35,533 nt of DNA from an uncultured Clostridia bacterium (GTDB lineage: Bacteria > Bacillota > Clostridia > TANB77 > CAG-508): NCBI GenBank assembly GCA_947630445.1, contig CANRHQ010000013.1, positions 1 to 35,533 of the forward strand, read 5' to 3'. Positions 14,407 to 22,530 of this stretch are shown one piece after another; positions within the stretch are counted from its first letter, which is position 1, and every line of letters begins with the position of its first letter. The notes below the pieces were generated by a model. The model was not told the origin of the DNA. It saw only the letters and a list, made by a program, of their open reading frames with translations, and searched no databases. A program made the translations under genes and the position numbers.

Positions 14407-14671
14407 GCTAGGTAATGTTAATATAAAACCTATATCCATGTTAGGTTATCTCCTTAAATAAAAAAATCTTTTGTTATATTTAGAACTGACCTAGCGAGTT
14501 CTAATATGTTTTTATAAGATAGTATGTAGGATACATATTGTAATTACCTGATTTTCTACTGACGAGTGGAAGCCAAGTGTACATGTAAAGGCAAAATTGG
14601 GTGGGCTGAAAGAATATTATCAATGAAGGCTCACAAAAGCCCAGAGCCGTCCACTAGATGTATCTTACATA
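14407..14671 (+). ncRNA. Large structured RNA with two nested pseudoknots upstream of the packaging genes
   Basis: The 495-nt stretch 14233-14727 has no credible gene but holds a terminator and then a strongly folded element. Hairpin TAGAACT/AGTTCTA (14481-14487 with 14497-14503) has a loop whose ACCTAGC (14489-14495) pairs with GCTAGGT at 14407-14413. A 14-bp stem joins 14523-14536 to 14658-14671. Inside it are AGTGGA/TCCACT (14565-14570 with 14650-14655) and hairpin GGCTC/GAGCC (14628-14632 with 14644-14648), whose loop AGCCCA (14638-14643) pairs with TGGGCT 14602-14607. The GC content is well above its surroundings. It could be a phage ncRNA or a long 5' leader of the late operon. The ends are not known and I cannot place it in a known family. 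Confidence 0.6.
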
Positions 14672-14727
14672 GTGTCTTACAAAATAAGTGGAATAAAAGA
14701 ATTAATAAAAGAGGTGTGAATATAAAT

Positions 14728-14910
14728 ATGACAATAACTCAAAGTGGTAATAAACTGTGGATAAATGACAAAGAAATAGAACAACCTAAAAGTTTATTTT
14801 TTAATAATTGTCTTCGCCTAGTTGATAATAAAGTTTATATAAATGGTAAAGAATTTAAGAATGGTAAATGGAAATATACAATAAGGTCAATTATAAATAC
14901 ATTATTTTAA
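14728..14910 (+). CDS. Hypothetical protein (60 aa)
   Basis: A small protein of repeating strand character (SGNKLWINDKEIEQ, NNCLRLVDNKVYINGKEFKNG), reminiscent of a beta-hairpin repeat, with hydrophobic-basic end. The ATG at 14728 follows AGAGGTG by 10 nt. It is the first gene after the structured RNA and may be on the same transcript. No family recognised. Confidence 0.55.
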   Translation: MTITQSGNKLWINDKEIEQPKSLFFNNCLRLVDNKVYINGKEFKNGKWKYTIRSIINTLF

Positions 14911-14957
14911 GAGTAATATTATAGGCAAGATTATAACAATGTAAAGGAATAAAACAT

Positions 14958-15185
14958 ATGAAAACAAAAGAAACAATATATGAAATATATACAAGACTGA
15001 TATGTAATAATTGTAAAAATAAAAATAACAATTTAAATTTGTGTGAAGTTAGAAGAAGAATAGATGGATCTTTATGCTGTTGCTATTATGACAGAGAAGG
15101 AAAAATAGAAGGATATAAAGATAAAGTAAGAATGAGTGTTACAGCTAAGAAGAATAAACCTATTATGAAAGGAATTGATAAGTAA
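14958..15185 (+). CDS. Small Cys-rich protein (75 aa)
   Basis: Contains LICNNCKNK followed by LCEVRRRIDGSLCCCYYDREG, with seven Cys overall in a possible zinc-binding arrangement. Small Cys-rich proteins are frequent just before terS in related phages. The stop overlaps the next ATG (TAATG), so the next small gene is coupled. Confidence 0.55.
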   Translation: MKTKETIYEIYTRLICNNCKNKNNNLNLCEVRRRIDGSLCCCYYDREGKIEGYKDKVRMSVTAKKNKPIMKGIDK

Positions 15186-15307
15186 TGAAAAAATGGACTA
15201 AACAATCAGCAACAGAGTATATTAAAAAAGCGAAAGAAAAAGGATTAACATACTGGAGTGCTAAAAATTATTTAAAACATCATAAAACTATGAGTTCGAT
15301 ATTTTAG
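15185..15307 (+). CDS. Small basic protein (40 aa)
   Basis: An ORF that shares one base with the stop of the previous gene. It encodes a basic, probably helical peptide (KKWTKQSATEYIKKAKEKGLTYWSAKNYLK). The start coupling and good codon use make it plausible as a real gene. No function can be proposed. Confidence 0.5.
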   Translation: MKKWTKQSATEYIKKAKEKGLTYWSAKNYLKHHKTMSSIF

Positions 15308-15317
15308 GAGAAAGTTG

Positions 15318-15620
15318 ATGAATATAAATCAAAACATAAATAAATTATTATATGTATTAAAACAAAAAGAGCAGATATATAAAATAAATAGTTTTCAATT
15401 TTATAGTGAAAGAAATAATAAATATAGTACAAAATTTCAAATATTAAAAAGAATATTTGAAGAAACATATAACATAAGAGAAGATAAAATAGAGCTAATA
15501 GAAAAATATAAAATAGATTATGAATGTTATAGTAAAATAGACATAATGAAATATTTAGTAGATGAATATAAAAAGATAGGAAGTGAGGCAGATGGAAAAC
15601 AAAGAAATAAAAGATTATGA
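15318..15620 (+). CDS. Hypothetical protein (100 aa) upstream of terS
   Basis: A helical Lys/Ile/Tyr-rich protein. The ATG at 15318 is 7 nt after AGGAG. It runs 29 bp into the terS gene, so the two are translationally coupled. No family recognised. Confidence 0.5.
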   Translation: MNINQNINKLLYVLKQKEQIYKINSFQFYSERNNKYSTKFQILKRIFEETYNIREDKIELIEKYKIDYECYSKIDIMKYLVDEYKKIGSEADGKQRNKRL

Positions 15621-15999
15621 TAAATTAACAGAAAAACAAAAAAGATTTATAGATTATTATATAGAAACAGCTAATGCTACAGAAAGTGCAAAGAAAGCAG
15701 GATATAGTAAAAAAACAGCAAAAAATATTGGCGCTGAAAACTTAACAAAACTTAACATTTTTATTCAAGAAAAACTACAAGAGAAAGAAGATAAAAGGAT
15801 AGCCTCACAAGAAGAAGTATTGCAATATTTAACTGCCGTAATGCGTGGTGAAGAAAAAGACCAATTTGGTTTAGATGCTTCTTTACAAGATAGAACTAAA
15901 TGTGCAGAATTATTAGGAAAAAGATATGGAATATTTAAAGAGAAAGTTGAGCATAGTGGAAATATCCCAGTGGTTATAGAAGATGATATTACAGAATAA
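15592..15999 (+). CDS. terS: Terminase small subunit
   Basis: A 135-aa DNA-recognition subunit of the packaging motor. YDKLTEKQKRFIDYYIETANATESAKKAGYS followed by the C-terminal oligomerisation part (QDRTKCAELLGKRYGIF) is typical of the terminase_2/SPP1-G1P-like group. The N-terminal HTH would bind the pac or cos site near here. ATG 15592 is chosen with AGTGAGG upstream. The last 17 bp overlap terL in another frame. Confidence 0.9.
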   Translation: MENKEIKDYDKLTEKQKRFIDYYIETANATESAKKAGYSKKTAKNIGAENLTKLNIFIQEKLQEKEDKRIASQEEVLQYLTAVMRGEEKDQFGLDASLQDRTKCAELLGKRYGIFKEKVEHSGNIPVVIEDDITE

Positions 16000-17249
16000 A
16001 GAAATAAATAGATTATCGTTACAAAGTATAGTTGGAAAAGGATATGCAGAATATTGGCATTGTAAATGTAGATATAGAGTATGTAAAGGTTCAAGAGCAA
16101 GTAAAAAATCAAAAACTACAGCATTATGGATTATATCTAATATGATGAAATATCCAGAAGCAAATACTTTAGTAATAAGAAAAACTTACAGAACTTTAAA
16201 AGATAGTTGTTTTACAGAATTAAAATGGGCTATACATAGATTACAAGTGGATGAGTTTTGGGAAATAAAAGAAAGTCCTTTAGAGATGAAATATAAACCT
16301 ACAGGACAGAAGATATATTTTAGGGGATTAGATGATCCATTAAAGGTAACATCAATATCAGTAGATATTGGTGTTTTATGTTGGCTATGGATAGAAGAAG
16401 CATATGAAATAACAAAAGAATCTGATTTTGATATTATAGATGAAAGCATAAGGCGGGGAAGTTCCAGAAGGCTTATTTAAACAAATAACATTAACATTAA
16501 ATCCTTGGAATGAACATCATTGGATTAAGAAAAGGTTTTTTGATATACAAGATGAAGATGTATTAGCAATGACTACTAACTATTTGTGTAATGAATGGTT
16601 AGATGAAGCCGATAAAAAAGTATTTGAAAGAATGAAAATAAATAATCCTAGAAGATATCAAGTAGCAGGTTTAGGCAACTGGGGTATTGTAGATGGATTA
16701 GTTTATGAAAATTGGAAAGAAGAAAAATTTGATTTAGATATAATAAGAAATTTAGAGAGTGCATTTGGGTTGGATTTTGGATATACTAACGACCCAACTG
16801 CACTTTTTTGTGGAGCAATAGATTTAAAAAATAAAAAAATATACGTATTTGATGAGTTATACAAAAAAGGGTTAAGTAACAAAGCAATATATGAAGAAAT
16901 AAATCAAATGGGATATTCAAAAGAAAAAATAACAGGAGACAGTGCAGAGCCAAAGTCAATAGATGAGTTAAGAGGATTAGGACTAAGGAGGATAGCAAGT
17001 GCAATGAAAGGAAAAGACAGTATAAATAATGGAATACAATTTATACAGGATTTTGAAATAATAATACATCCAAGATGTGTAAATTTTATAACAGAAATAA
17101 GTAACTATACATGGGACGAAGACAAGTTTGGAAATAAAATAAATAAACCAATAGATGACTTTAATCATTTAATGGATGCTATGAGATATGCAATAGAAAG
17201 ATTTATAAGTAAGAAGACAATTAGTTTTGGTTATAACAAGATAATTTAG
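15983..17249 (+). CDS. terL: Terminase large subunit, needs CGGG read as Gly
   Basis: A predicted 421-aa packaging ATPase/nuclease of the PBSX type. The Walker-A-like GSRASKKSKTT is at aa 36-46 and Walker-B CWLWIEEA near aa 132. The nuclease part has GLDFGYTNDPTA, GDSAEPKSI and a final DDFNHLMDAMRYA with the metal-binding acids. The reading frame fails at CGGG 16454-16457. In triplets it gives Arg-Arg-Gly-Ser and stops at 16480; read as one Gly it gives SIR-GEVPEGLFKQITLTLNPWN, the standard terminase coupling region. Both halves are in perfect condition. Without recoding there would be no nuclease domain and no packaging. Confidence 0.9.
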
Positions 17250-17260
17250 GAGGGAAAATA

Positions 17261-18871
17261 ATGATACAATGGAACAAAGAAACGTTGGAGAAACCAGATA
17301 GTGTAGCACAAATATTAACATTAGCAGATAAAGAATGGGAAAGCAGAAAAAAATTATATGAAAGAATACGAAGAAAAACATCAAATTCAGAGATAGTTAG
17401 TGAAAATGACGAAAAAATAAAGGTAGCATTTGAAAATTATATTAATACAATAACTACGGGATATTTTGCAGGTAAAGCACCAGTATATGATGTAGAAAAG
17501 ATATCAGATCCAACTAAATTAAAGATAATAAAAAAATTATTAAATAAAGTTTTTAAATTAGATAGTAAACAAGATGAAGAATTAAAAGTATTAATAGATT
17601 ATATTAGTAAATACAATAAAGATGCAACAGAATTTTTTAATTTAGCATTTGATTACTTTGGAATGAGAGCATGTTATGAAGTTTTATATGAAAATAAAGG
17701 TAATGAGATAGTATATGCTAAACAGAGTGCTTTAAATACAATAGGAATATTTGATTATTCTACACCAGTAAATCAAATAGGACAATTAAGAAAATGGACA
17801 GAAAAAAATAGAAATAATGCAGACATAACAGTAGTTGAACTTACAACAATAAACGGAAAAAAATATTATTCACCAACTCCCGAAGACGTGAAAAAATTTA
17901 AAGAAGATGAATCTAAAAGAGAAGAAGGCAAATGGGATATGCTACCTTGTATAGCAATAGAAAATGAAATGGGATTATCAATTTTCGAATTGGTAATCTC
18001 TATAATTTGTGCATATGAAAGAGTAATACAAAATAGTAGAAATACTTTTCAATATAATGATGATGCTAAATTAAAAATTACAGGATTTGAACCTCAAAAT
18101 CCTTTAATGATAGACAAACTAGATGAAAAAGGAGAACCAGTTTTAGATAAAGATGGACAAGTAGAGCAAGTATTAAATGAAGCTAGAAAAAAAGAAGATG
18201 AAAATTTACTTAAAATGAAAGTTTTCTATACTCCTGATAATTCTGGAGATATTGCATGGGTAGAAAAAACAGTACAAGATACAGCATTGCAGAATCATAA
18301 AAAGACATTAGTTGATTTAATATCTATGATAAGTGGTGTACCTAATATAACAGATTTAGGATTTACAACAGCAGATAACGCAAGCGCTTTAGATAGAAAA
18401 TTTTTTGTATTAGAACAAATGATAACTCAAGCAGACAAAAAATTTAAAGAAGCTTTTTTGAGAAGATGGGAAACAATTATAGATAGAATTAACAAAAGAA
18501 AACATAAACATTATGATTTTAGAAGCATAAAAATAGATTTACTAAGAAATTTGCCAACAGACAAAGGAACAGAAACTGATAGAGCATTAAAATTAAGAGG
18601 ATTATTAAGTGATGCAAGTGTAATAGATATGTTGCCAGATGATCTAGATGCAATATCAGAATTAGAAAAGATAGATAAACAAAATCAAGAAAACATAGAA
18701 AAGAATATAGAAAACATGCAAAAAATGGGACAAGATGTAAGCAATGTTTCATTAAATACAAAACAAGATAATCTTAATAAAAAAATTGAACAAGATGATG
18801 AAGTAAAGAAAGAGAATATAAAACAATCAAATACTGTAACGAAAGGAGATAATAATGATAGCAGAGTATAA
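17261..18871 (+). CDS. Portal protein (SPP1 gp6-like)
   Basis: A 536-aa portal, the dodecameric ring for DNA passage at the capsid vertex. N-terminal SVAQILTLADKEWESRKKLYERI followed by ENYINTITTGYFAGKAPVY is characteristic of SPP1-type portals. The middle has the conserved MISGVPNITDLGF region and the C-terminus is Gln/Lys/Asn-rich and probably disordered. AGGAGG is 8 nt before the ATG. It contains an in-frame CCC (17878-17880, SPTPEDV) decoded normally. Frame intact; no in-frame CGG. Confidence 0.9.
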   Translation: MIQWNKETLEKPDSVAQILTLADKEWESRKKLYERIRRKTSNSEIVSENDEKIKVAFENYINTITTGYFAGKAPVYDVEKISDPTKLKIIKKLLNKVFKLDSKQDEELKVLIDYISKYNKDATEFFNLAFDYFGMRACYEVLYENKGNEIVYAKQSALNTIGIFDYSTPVNQIGQLRKWTEKNRNNADITVVELTTINGKKYYSPTPEDVKKFKEDESKREEGKWDMLPCIAIENEMGLSIFELVISIICAYERVIQNSRNTFQYNDDAKLKITGFEPQNPLMIDKLDEKGEPVLDKDGQVEQVLNEARKKEDENLLKMKVFYTPDNSGDIAWVEKTVQDTALQNHKKTLVDLISMISGVPNITDLGFTTADNASALDRKFFVLEQMITQADKKFKEAFLRRWETIIDRINKRKHKHYDFRSIKIDLLRNLPTDKGTETDRALKLRGLLSDASVIDMLPDDLDAISELEKIDKQNQENIEKNIENMQKMGQDVSNVSLNTKQDNLNKKIEQDDEVKKENIKQSNTVTKGDNNDSRV

Positions 18872-19043
18872 TCCAAAAATAAATAAAAACTTAAAAGTAG
18901 AATATGAAAATAAAATATATGATAAAATAATATATTTAAGTATTTCAGAAAATAAAATTAGATTTGAAAACAAAGAAAATGAAAGCACTACTAATAATAT
19001 ATGCTGTAATTTAAGTGAAGTAAAAATAAGTATTAATGATTAG
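18855..19043 (+). CDS. Small hypothetical protein (62 aa)
   Basis: A short protein that overlaps the portal end by 17 bp and has a good ribosome site (AAAGGAG). It is mostly strand-like (KVEYENKIYDKIIYLSISENKIRFEN). Such small proteins between portal and minor head gene are common; the role is unknown. Confidence 0.5.
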   Translation: MIAEYNPKINKNLKVEYENKIYDKIIYLSISENKIRFENKENESTTNNICCNLSEVKISIND

Positions 19044-19054
19044 AGGTGTTATAA

Positions 19055-19324
19055 ATGGAAAATACTATGAATTTAACGGCAGAGCAACAAGAGAATTTGG
19101 TAAAGGCTGTTGAAAATTTAATAGAAGTATTTGAACAAGTATGGAAAAAAGTAAAAGAAATATTTATTCAATTATGGAACAGTTTTAAGGAAATAATAAT
19201 CAAGAATCAAAAGGTAAAAAAATATTTATCTATATATGCAAGAACACATAATCAAAGGATAAAGAAAAAACAAATAACAAAGATAAGGAAAATATTAAAT
19301 GAACAATGTATGGAATTATCATGA
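19055..19324 (+). CDS. Hypothetical phage head-region protein (89 aa)
   Basis: A helical protein with an amphipathic N-terminal half (LTAEQQENLVKAVENLIEVFEQVW) and a very basic C-terminal half (ARTHNQRIKKKQITKIRKI). It overlaps the minor head gene by 26 bp. Proteins of this form are frequently found at this place in clostridial phages. Function unknown. Confidence 0.6.
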   Translation: MENTMNLTAEQQENLVKAVENLIEVFEQVWKKVKEIFIQLWNSFKEIIIKNQKVKKYLSIYARTHNQRIKKKQITKIRKILNEQCMELS

Positions 19325-20864
19325 TAAACAATTAATAAAACTAAAACAGACATATAATAAAACAAGCAAACAAACACAAAATAATTTACAAAACATATTT
19401 GATAGTTATAAAATAGACTTTAAACATCTTTATAATATAGCTGATAATAAGACATTAAATAGAATAAAAACTAAAATAGAAGAATGGAAAGATAAAGGTT
19501 TATTAAATGGTTATTTTGGAATGTTAGCAAATAATATCTATAAAAGAACTAGAGTAAAGAATAGTGAGATACTAGAATTATTAATATATGGTGTATATAT
19601 AGAAGAACAAAGCAAATTAAAAGAAACAGAATTAAACCTATTTAAAGATGTTGTAAATTATTACTATCAAGAAGGACAAAAAGAAGTAAATCAAACATTA
19701 CCTAAAAAGAGAAGAAAGTTAGTATCTGTAATACCAGATGCTATTTTTTTAGCCTTGTTAGATATGCAAAACGAAAAGGGTTATGTTTGGAAACAATATG
19801 TTGAAGCAATAATTAAATATAATGCAGACCAAATATATAGACAAATGTTAATAAATATGCAACAAAATAAAGAAAATAATATAGATGATAGTATATACCA
19901 AAACATAATTACAAAACAACAAAATGTAAAATTATCAATTAATCAAGATAAAATATCAGGTGCAGTAGATAATGAATTAATAGGTTTAAATAATTTAGCA
20001 AAAGTAGAAGGAATAAAAAGTGTTGCAGAAGATAACAGTAAAGTAAGATTTATAGCAACAATAGATGGAAAAGAAACAGATATGTGCCATAGTTTAGATG
20101 GACAAACATTTTATATTAATAAAGAAAATGAATTTGATAGATATTATGGAGAAACACAGAAAGATTTAAGAATAGAAAGAATAAAATGTTTTGGTTTAGT
20201 AGTAGGATTAAACTTACCACCAATATCACATCATTTTCATTATTGCAGAAGTACAATTACATATCAAGTACCAGTTGAAAATGAACAAAAAATAGAGTAT
20301 AATACAATTGATTATATTAGAAAAAATAAATATATAAATAGTAAAAATTTAGACACAAATATAAAGAAAGCAATTAAATTATTACCAAAAAATATAAAAG
20401 AACTTATTAGAGATACTAAAGTAAAAACAACTAATATCAATAGTTATTATGATAGAAAAAACAATACAATATATTTATTAAAAGATTCTAACAAATACGA
20501 AGTTTTACATGAAATAGGTCATATAATAGAAACAAAATTAGATATTTTGCACAATGAAGATTATATTAAAATACAACAAAATGGATTAAATATAAAGAAT
20601 TTCAATATAGATAATATAAAAGGGTATGATAAACAAAACGAGTTTTGGTTAGATGGAAATAAATTTATTTCAGATTACCAAAGAAGAGTATATAATCAAG
20701 ATATAGATGGTAATTTTAGATTAAACTATTTAAATTATACATTTAATACAAAAACTTTAGGAGAATATTTTGCAGAAGGATTTAGATGTTATTTTGAAAA
20801 TAACAAATTGCTAAAAAGAAAAGATATAGATTTATTCAATTATATAAAGGAGATTTTGAAATGA
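19299..20864 (+). CDS. Minor head protein (MuF type) fused to C-terminal HExxH metalloprotease-like domain
   Basis: A 521-aa protein. The first ~325 residues are an SPP1 gp7/Mu gpF-like minor head protein, ending in the family signature VRFIATIDGKETDMCHSLDGQ and the later LPPISHHFHYCRST. The last ~195 residues are a different module. It contains VLHEIGHIIETK (HExxH zinc motif near aa 409-413) and a downstream GEYFAEGFRCYF with an acidic residue that can be the third ligand. Such MuF-linked effector domains are known as polymorphic toxins delivered with the phage head. It is followed, with a 4-bp overlap, by a small gene that could be its immunity partner. Confidence 0.8.
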   Translation: MNNVWNYHDKQLIKLKQTYNKTSKQTQNNLQNIFDSYKIDFKHLYNIADNKTLNRIKTKIEEWKDKGLLNGYFGMLANNIYKRTRVKNSEILELLIYGVYIEEQSKLKETELNLFKDVVNYYYQEGQKEVNQTLPKKRRKLVSVIPDAIFLALLDMQNEKGYVWKQYVEAIIKYNADQIYRQMLINMQQNKENNIDDSIYQNIITKQQNVKLSINQDKISGAVDNELIGLNNLAKVEGIKSVAEDNSKVRFIATIDGKETDMCHSLDGQTFYINKENEFDRYYGETQKDLRIERIKCFGLVVGLNLPPISHHFHYCRSTITYQVPVENEQKIEYNTIDYIRKNKYINSKNLDTNIKKAIKLLPKNIKELIRDTKVKTTNINSYYDRKNNTIYLLKDSNKYEVLHEIGHIIETKLDILHNEDYIKIQQNGLNIKNFNIDNIKGYDKQNEFWLDGNKFISDYQRRVYNQDIDGNFRLNYLNYTFNTKTLGEYFAEGFRCYFENNKLLKRKDIDLFNYIKEILK

Positions 20865-21064
20865 TAAGAAAACATGGAGAAAACTTTATTCAAGAATTAT
20901 TAAAAATAGAAGAATTTGGAGAGTTAGAAAAAGAATTAATGGAAATATATCCAGACGGTTTTGAAATTAGTTTGCTAGATAAAAGAATAGTAAAAAGGAT
21001 GAAAGAACTTGCAGAAAAATATGATAGCATACAAAAGCCAGTACAAATGAGAAAAAGTAAATAA
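20861..21064 (+). CDS. Small acidic protein, candidate immunity/partner of the MuF fusion
   Basis: A 67-aa helical protein whose ATG overlaps the stop of the MuF-metalloprotease gene (ATGA), so expression is tightly coupled. It starts MIRKHGENFIQELLKIEEF and is charged, with no known family visible to me. Placement and coupling fit an immunity or cofactor protein for the toxin-like domain, but this is inference from context. Confidence 0.6.
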   Translation: MIRKHGENFIQELLKIEEFGELEKELMEIYPDGFEISLLDKRIVKRMKELAEKYDSIQKPVQMRKSK

Positions 21065-21065
21065 A

Positions 21066-21197
21066 TAAAAGGAGGGGATTACAGAGTAACTGCATTATTG
21101 ACGGTTATTCTAGGGATATGTCGGAGAGCAATCAGTAGTTTGAAACGGGAAAACTACAATATTATTAGCACTTACAAAAAGTAGGTGTTTTTTTACT
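21066..21197 (+). other. Structured non-coding stretch ending in a terminator
   Basis: After AAGGAGGGG (21068-21076) there is no start codon in a useful place. The segment has hairpins such as GTAGTTT/AAACTAC (21135-21141 with 21151-21157) and closes with CACTTAC/GTAGGTG (21169-21175 with 21181-21187) followed by seven T, a good terminator. It may be a small RNA or the 3' end of the head mRNA. An open frame from TTG 21093 would use two CGG as Arg but has no ribosome site. Confidence 0.45.
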
Positions 21198-21212
21198 GAA
21201 AGAAGGTATGAA

Positions 21213-21350
21213 ATGAATAAAAAAGAAGCATATGAAATATTAACAAATCCAAATACAATAATATTTGATTTAAAAACAAATACTGTAAATAAACAATGGA
21301 AGGAAGCATATGACATAGCAGTAAATAACTTGAAAGAGAGGTGTAATTAA
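21213..21350 (+). CDS. Small hypothetical protein (45 aa)
   Basis: Preceded by AGAAGG about 7 nt before the ATG. It is a helical peptide (NKKEAYEILTNPNTIIFDLK, then NKQWKEAYDIAVNNLKERC). Its stop overlaps the next ATG by one base (TAATG). No family recognised. Confidence 0.5.
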   Translation: MNKKEAYEILTNPNTIIFDLKTNTVNKQWKEAYDIAVNNLKERCN

Positions 21351-21499
21351 TGCTATATATATTACTAATGTTAATAGGAATAAAACTAAATATGGGAGTT
21401 CTATATTGGATATTATATGGGTTGTGGATAGCATTTAGTCCATTTATATATTCAACAAAACATTATTTATTTTATGACCATATAAGGAAAGATAAATAA
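21350..21499 (+). CDS. Small membrane protein (49 aa)
   Basis: Translationally coupled to the previous gene. The first ~35 residues are hydrophobic (MLYILLMLIGIKLNMGVLYW, then LYGLWIAFSPFIY), giving one or two membrane helices, with a charged C-terminus (DHIRKDK). It could be a cargo gene inserted in the head operon, since it is followed directly by an independent structured RNA gene. Confidence 0.5.
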   Translation: MLYILLMLIGIKLNMGVLYWILYGLWIAFSPFIYSTKHYLFYDHIRKDK

Positions 21500-21512
21500 G
21501 TTATTAAAATTT

Positions 21513-21518
21513 TATAAT
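21513..21518 (+). promoter_or_regulatory. -10 box of the structured RNA gene
   Basis: TATAAT at 21513-21518 lies 6 nt before G21525, which is also the first base of the 8-bp closing stem of the RNA below. No clear -35 element is visible, so a weak or activator-dependent promoter is suggested. Confidence 0.45.
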
Positions 21519-21524
21519 TATATA

Positions 21525-21802
21525 GTATATAGTGGCGGAATAGACATATCTAGTTTGATATTAGATATGGTAAAACTAAACGGCGATTATAATGGTATCC
21601 TATGGATAACTTACTTATAAGATTATATTTGCTGAATGGTAATAGTAGACGCTATGTGTAAGGATAAGATAATTGCCTTAGCATCTGATGTACTTTGACT
21701 AGATAAGATGCGATAATAGGTTATAAATTGCCTCACACTTGAAGTCAAATATAAAGTGTAAAAAGAATTATCATATTAGGTGCAAATCCTAATCTATATA
21801 CA
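21525..21802 (+). ncRNA. Structured RNA with tRNA-like ends (tmRNA-like layout), about 280 nt
   Basis: The 5' GTATATAG (21525-21532) pairs perfectly with 3' CTATATAC (21794-21801). Immediately inside is a T-arm-like hairpin ATTAGG-TGCAAAT-CCTAAT (21775-21793). Next to the 5' strand is TGGCGGAATAGAC, like a tRNA D region without a D stem. Then comes a 7-bp hairpin ATATCTA/TAGATAT with a 9-nt loop. The intervening ~200 nt has further pairs such as GGTTATAAATTGCC-containing stems, ACACTT/AAGTGT, and GATAATT with AATTATC. The gene has its own -10 box, and a terminator follows (21812-21839). A tRNA with a 200-nt insert, a tmRNA relative, and a novel phage RNA are the alternatives. I see no convincing tag reading frame. 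Confidence 0.6.
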
Positions 21803-21811
21803 AAAAATTTA

Positions 21812-21839
21812 AAGACGTAGACGTACGTCTTATTTTTTT
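21812..21839 (+). terminator. Terminator of the structured RNA gene
   Basis: AAGACGTA (21812-21819) and TACGTCTT (21824-21831) form a perfect 8-bp stem with a GACG loop, followed by A and seven T. It ends the RNA transcript. The following 89 nt up to the scaffold start hold a second small hairpin (CTTTAG/CTAAAG near 21891-21911), perhaps an mRNA leader for scaffold and capsid. Confidence 0.85.
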
Positions 21840-21928
21840 GCCGTTTTATCGTTAGTTAGGCTTATAAAATAAACGAAATATCTGAGTAGCAACTTTAGGC
21901 TGAGTACTAAAGGGGCGAGGAGGAATAA

Positions 21929-22513
21929 ATGGAAGAAGAAAATCAAAATCCAGATAATGCTAACTTAGGGGCAGAGAACCAAAAGGGAGCAGAACAAAAA
22001 AAACCTGAAAAGGTAAATTATGAAGAACTTATCAAAACAGATAAAGAACTTCAATCATTTTTAGACACTAGAATATCAAATTCTAATAAAACAGCTATTG
22101 AAAATGCAAGAAAACAATGGGAATTAGAAAGAGATACAGAAAAAACAGAAGCGGAAAAATTAGCTCAAATGACTGAAACTCAAAAATTGCAATATCAATT
22201 AAGTCAAAAAGACAAAAGTATTGAAAAAATACAAAAAAAGTTAAATGCAAGAGATTTAAAAGATGAAGCTTTTAAAATAGCAACAACAGAAGACACAGCA
22301 TTTGACCCAGAATTTTTAAACTTATTTGATTATGAAAATATGACAGCAGAGCAATTACAAGAAAAAACAAAACTTATTAAGTCTATTCAAGACAAAATAA
22401 TTGAAAAAACAATAAATGAGTGGTCAAAAGAAAAGCCACCATATAACCCTGACCCATCAGGAGGTAAGCCAAGTGTTGATCCAGCAATAAGAAAGGCAAT
22501 GGGATTAAAATAA
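21929..22513 (+). CDS. Capsid scaffold protein (DUF4355-like)
   Basis: A 194-aa assembly chaperone expected to fill the procapsid and leave before DNA entry. It is acidic at the N-terminus, then a long helix/coiled coil (ARKQWELERDTEKTEAEKLAQM, then LQYQLSQKDKSIEKIQ), and ends with a Pro/Gly-rich segment and a helix likely to bind the capsid (PSVDPAIRKAMG). GGAGG is 7 nt before the ATG. It is followed by the major capsid gene after 17 bp. Confidence 0.85.
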   Translation: MEEENQNPDNANLGAENQKGAEQKKPEKVNYEELIKTDKELQSFLDTRISNSNKTAIENARKQWELERDTEKTEAEKLAQMTETQKLQYQLSQKDKSIEKIQKKLNARDLKDEAFKIATTEDTAFDPEFLNLFDYENMTAEQLQEKTKLIKSIQDKIIEKTINEWSKEKPPYNPDPSGGKPSVDPAIRKAMGLK

Positions 22514-22530
22514 GAAAGGAAGAATGAAAA

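Noticed and set aside
14561-14660. Hammerhead ribozyme (CTGACGAG at 14559)
   Set aside because: The matching GAAA core element and three-stem junction are not found at the required places.
14566-14727. Upstream part of the open frame before the Met at 14728
   Set aside because: The N-terminal part overlaps the pseudoknotted RNA, is Cys/Lys-rich and lacks a ribosome site; the start at 14728 is well supported.
21091-21195. Small ORF with two in-frame CGG as Arg (a potential counterexample)
   Set aside because: There is no start codon at a proper distance from the AAGGAGGGG site, and the stretch folds into hairpins with a terminator; it looks non-coding. It stays a point to test.
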